Positions 5,439 through 7,152 of a DNA stretch of 7,152 bases are shown in pieces. Origin of the DNA: Acidobacteriota bacterium (GTDB taxonomy: Bacteria; Acidobacteriota; Blastocatellia; Pyrinomonadales; Pyrinomonadaceae); assembly GCA_024640445.1 (NCBI GenBank), contig JAHEEZ010000193.1, positions 1 through 7,152 on the forward strand, given 5' to 3'. The notes under the pieces were generated by a model. The model worked only from the letters and a program-made list of their open reading frames with translations, was not told the origin of the DNA and made no database searches. The number at the start of each line of letters is the position of its first letter. The first letter of the stretch is position 1. Both the position numbers and the translations under genes were made by a program.

Positions 5439-6605
5439 TCAGACCGCGACTTCCTCGTCAACGGTTATCATTTCCCTAACATGCAGCTTTAGAAACTTCT
5501 CGAACTGACGCGCCTCATTCACTCCTCCGAAAGCCAGTTCCTGCAGGATCGCTTCGATCCTTTTTCGGTAATCCGATACAAGCGAGTCCGAAACGCCGAG
5601 TTTTTCCGCGACCTCCAGCTGCGTACCGCCGTCAGCGGTCAGATAGCAGAACCAGAGTATGTTGATCATTCGGTTGTACTGCTTGGTCTTTCCACGCACC
5701 GATTCCTTCAGGCTTTCAAGAAAATCACCCACAAATCCCGCTGCGGCCTCTTCCGCCTCACGGCGAAGATAGTCTTCTTCCGGATTCTCGCGCGTGTCCG
5801 CAGGATCGAGGTCGGAATACCGGTCGTCGTTCGTGTTTGTCGGAGCGGTGATCGGCACAAGATAGATGTCCATCACGGGAAGGCGGGACATCACCAGTCC
5901 GCGGATCGCCCGTATGTTGACCGGGGAATCGACCGCTTTGAAAACTCGCACTATCAGCTTTTCGAGTTCGGCGTTGCTGATCACGATCTGCGCGTCCCCA
6001 GTGCAGCCAACCATACGCGTGTCACGTTCGTAGAACGCCACTTGCTTGACCCGCTGGTCCATTTCCTGCTGGCCCCTGGTCTTCTTCTCGTCGTTCCAGT
6101 TCGTGAGCCCGTAAACCCGTTCCGCAAGCCTTCGGTGTACGTCCGGACTGCCGGTGCTGTCGAAGCGCTTGAAGGTCTCGCTGGTCTGGATGAGGGTCGA
6201 TATCCTGCGGGCCAGCCGGTACGATTCGGGGTGTCTTTTTCTGAGCTGGGCGGTGAGAAGATTTGTAAGTTCGATCTGGCTGATCTCTGCCTCAATTTCC
6301 TGATCCGACATCCCGGTGTCGAGATAATGCTGGAAACGCTCTTTACTAAGCAGAGCCACGAATAGCTCCTGGGTCATGTCCGAGTAGACGTTGTACTTGC
6401 CCTCCTCGACCAAAAAACCTGCTTTCTTTGACGCTCTTACCAGGGGATGCGAGGATACGATCCTGTGCAGTTCGGTCCAGATCTGGCCGACATCGGACTC
6501 ATTGAGGCTGTCGTTCCATTTGCCTACGTTGATCCGCTTGTTCCGCCTTGAGAACTTCTTCCCGGATTTCTCGCGGGTTCCCGAGGATGTTGATTTTGAA
6601 CTCAT
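5439..6605 (-). CDS. Divergent sigma-70-like transcription regulator (putative)
   Basis: I do not recognise a named family for this 388-residue cytoplasmic protein. The N-terminus is short, Ser/Lys/Arg-rich and probably disordered (1-28). Residues 74-92 (YSDMTQELFVALLSKERF) resemble sigma-70 region 2.2, where D-x-x-Q-E-x-F is typical, and helices rich in Arg/Lys follow to about 150. Near the C-terminus, 303-355 looks like sigma region 4: a helical lead, then the helix-turn-helix TQLEVAEKLGVSDSLVSDYR (328-347). Between them lies an insert of about 170 residues with an acidic stretch (260-290), far larger than in ECF sigma factors. ATG at 6605 is preferred because GAAGG lies about 5-6 nt upstream. 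The frame is open to 6869, but those 88 extra residues look non-coding. It converges on the kinase gene, with 12 bp between the stops. The coding call is firm; the sigma-like role is an inference. Confidence 0.8.
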   Translation of the reverse strand: MSSKSTSSGTREKSGKKFSRRNKRINVGKWNDSLNESDVGQIWTELHRIVSSHPLVRASKKAGFLVEEGKYNVYSDMTQELFVALLSKERFQHYLDTGMSDQEIEAEISQIELTNLLTAQLRKRHPESYRLARRISTLIQTSETFKRFDSTGSPDVHRRLAERVYGLTNWNDEKKTRGQQEMDQRVKQVAFYERDTRMVGCTGDAQIVISNAELEKLIVRVFKAVDSPVNIRAIRGLVMSRLPVMDIYLVPITAPTNTNDDRYSDLDPADTRENPEEDYLRREAEEAAAGFVGDFLESLKESVRGKTKQYNRMINILWFCYLTADGGTQLEVAEKLGVSDSLVSDYRKRIEAILQELAFGGVNEARQFEKFLKLHVREMITVDEEVAV

Positions 6606-6860
6606 AAATACCTTCAGCTTGCCCAAAGTGAATGTATGCAGTGAGGGCGACCGCAACAGGAATGATCGGACTGTCATCTCTTCCCGAAAGAGACCTTGGA
6701 CAGGGGTAATTCCGCCGGAATACCTGACGTTGCTGCAGTCTGATGTGGTTAGAAAAAACTTTAGAACTTGTTCGCCGAGCTTGGCGCTGTGGGTAGCAGC
6801 CGAGGTGACTAGTCCATCTCGCTCGACCACATTTAAGATATTAACAGTTATACATCCTGT
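6606..6860 (-). other. Long leader/upstream region of the sigma-like gene
   Basis: This interval lies between the chosen start and the possible promoter. The minus-strand frame stays open through it, so an N-terminal extension to 6677 (ATG with a weak GGGAAGAG in front) or 6869 cannot be fully excluded. Its translation shows no domain, and the composition drifts AT-rich away from the gene. I read it as an untranslated leader of about 225 nt or as spacer. Confidence 0.4.
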
Positions 6861-6866
6861 GAGCAA
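6838..6866 (-). promoter_or_regulatory. Possible sigma-70-type promoter for the sigma-like gene
   Basis: Read on the minus strand, TTGCTC (plus 6861-6866) and TAATAT (plus 6838-6843) are separated by 17 nt, the ideal spacer. They match three and four positions of the usual -35 and -10 boxes. The position would give a leader of about 225 nt before the ATG at 6605. The call is tentative because AT-rich DNA yields such pairs often. Confidence 0.3.
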
Positions 6867-6890
6867 CATTTTTTTGTTTTGTACAACATT
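6864..6890. repeat. Two CAACATT boxes 20 bp apart, with a TTGTACAA palindrome
   Basis: CAACATT occurs at 6864-6870 and again at 6884-6890, each followed by a T-run. The 20-bp spacing is about two helical turns. TTGTACAA (6879-6886) overlaps the second box. The first box overlaps the possible -35 element of the minus-strand promoter, so the pair could be an operator, though no regulator is identified. Confidence 0.4.
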
Positions 6891-6905
6891 GTTTTTTCTC
6901 GGTTG

Positions 6906-7152
6906 TTAACATCTGTGTTTAGGATACTTAGTGTTGGGTACCGCAAGAATTTTAACAAAACTGCGTGATATTAGGGGCGGGATGTGGAAGGAGACAGGCA
7001 TTGCGGGTTTATTTCCCATGGTAGATCAAAAGGATATTTGGCAGAACCCTATTCGCTTCCAGGCAAAGGGTGAGCCTGCTTGTTTTGTATGCTTCACAAG
7101 AGAATGATGGCATTCTGCAAAAGTGCGAATTGTCCTTCATCCGACAACGTGC
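6906..7152. other. Right-edge region with no recognisable gene
   Basis: About 250 bp with only short open frames: 41 codons on plus (6982-7107) and 38 codons on minus (6906-7019), which overlap each other and match nothing I recognise. One plus frame is open from about 7025 to the window end without a persuasive start. There is no tRNA fold, no terminator and no insertion-sequence end that I can support. Confidence 0.4.

Noticed and set aside
6606..6869. 88-residue N-terminal extension of the sigma-like protein, starting in a hydrophobic run with a Cys that mimics a lipoprotein signal
   Set aside because: The ATG at 6605 has a good GAAGG in front. The extension has no domain, is AT-richer, and a lipoprotein signal makes no sense on a helix-turn-helix protein.
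6982..7107. 41-codon plus-strand frame with two nearby cysteines
   Set aside because: It is short, with no clear ribosome binding site spacing and no family match, and it overlaps an equally short minus-strand frame. It is too weak to call a gene.

Overview
The window looks like chromosomal DNA from a moderately GC-rich bacterium. The most likely source is an acidobacterium of the Blastocatellia/Pyrinomonadaceae kind. This rests on a soluble Ser/Thr kinase fused to a TolB/FlgO-like domain and TPRs, a type IV pilus ATPase with a long Pro/Glu-rich head, and short degenerate repeats in the spacers. No rRNA or other phylogenetic marker is present, so this is an inference.

Layout. (1) 1-1654, plus: a PilT-family pilus retraction ATPase whose true start may lie left of the window. 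It carries an unusual ~190-residue disordered extension with a 14-residue tandem repeat. (2) 1655-1953: a spacer with two 14-bp repeats, a strong intrinsic terminator (1715-1757) and a 9-bp-period tandem array (1812-1868). (3) 1954-2863: three small redox/sulfur genes: a single-domain rhodanese (plus), a stand-alone [2Fe-2S] protein (minus, convergent with the rhodanese), and a very short glutaredoxin-like protein (plus, divergent from the Fe-S gene). The glutaredoxin gene ends at a UGA followed by a perfect hairpin. That hairpin is either a plain terminator or part of a selenocysteine-type C-terminus. (4) 2994-5426, plus: an 810-residue kinase / TolB-like / TPR protein with an intact kinase catalytic core and no membrane segment. 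(5) 5439-6605, minus: a 388-residue protein with a sigma-70 region-2-like motif and a C-terminal region-4-like helix-turn-helix, convergent with the kinase gene. (6) 6606-7152: an AT-richer stretch with a possible promoter and repeated CAACATT boxes for the minus-strand gene, and nothing recognisable beyond about 6910.

Working together: there is no single operon here. Gene orientation changes repeatedly and terminators separate the units. The three redox genes could share a thiol/sulfur (possibly selenium) theme. The kinase and the sigma-like protein are both probable regulators, but no functional link between them is visible beyond adjacency. The most interesting item is the possible UGA recoding at the end of the glutaredoxin-like gene, followed by the divergent sigma-like protein.
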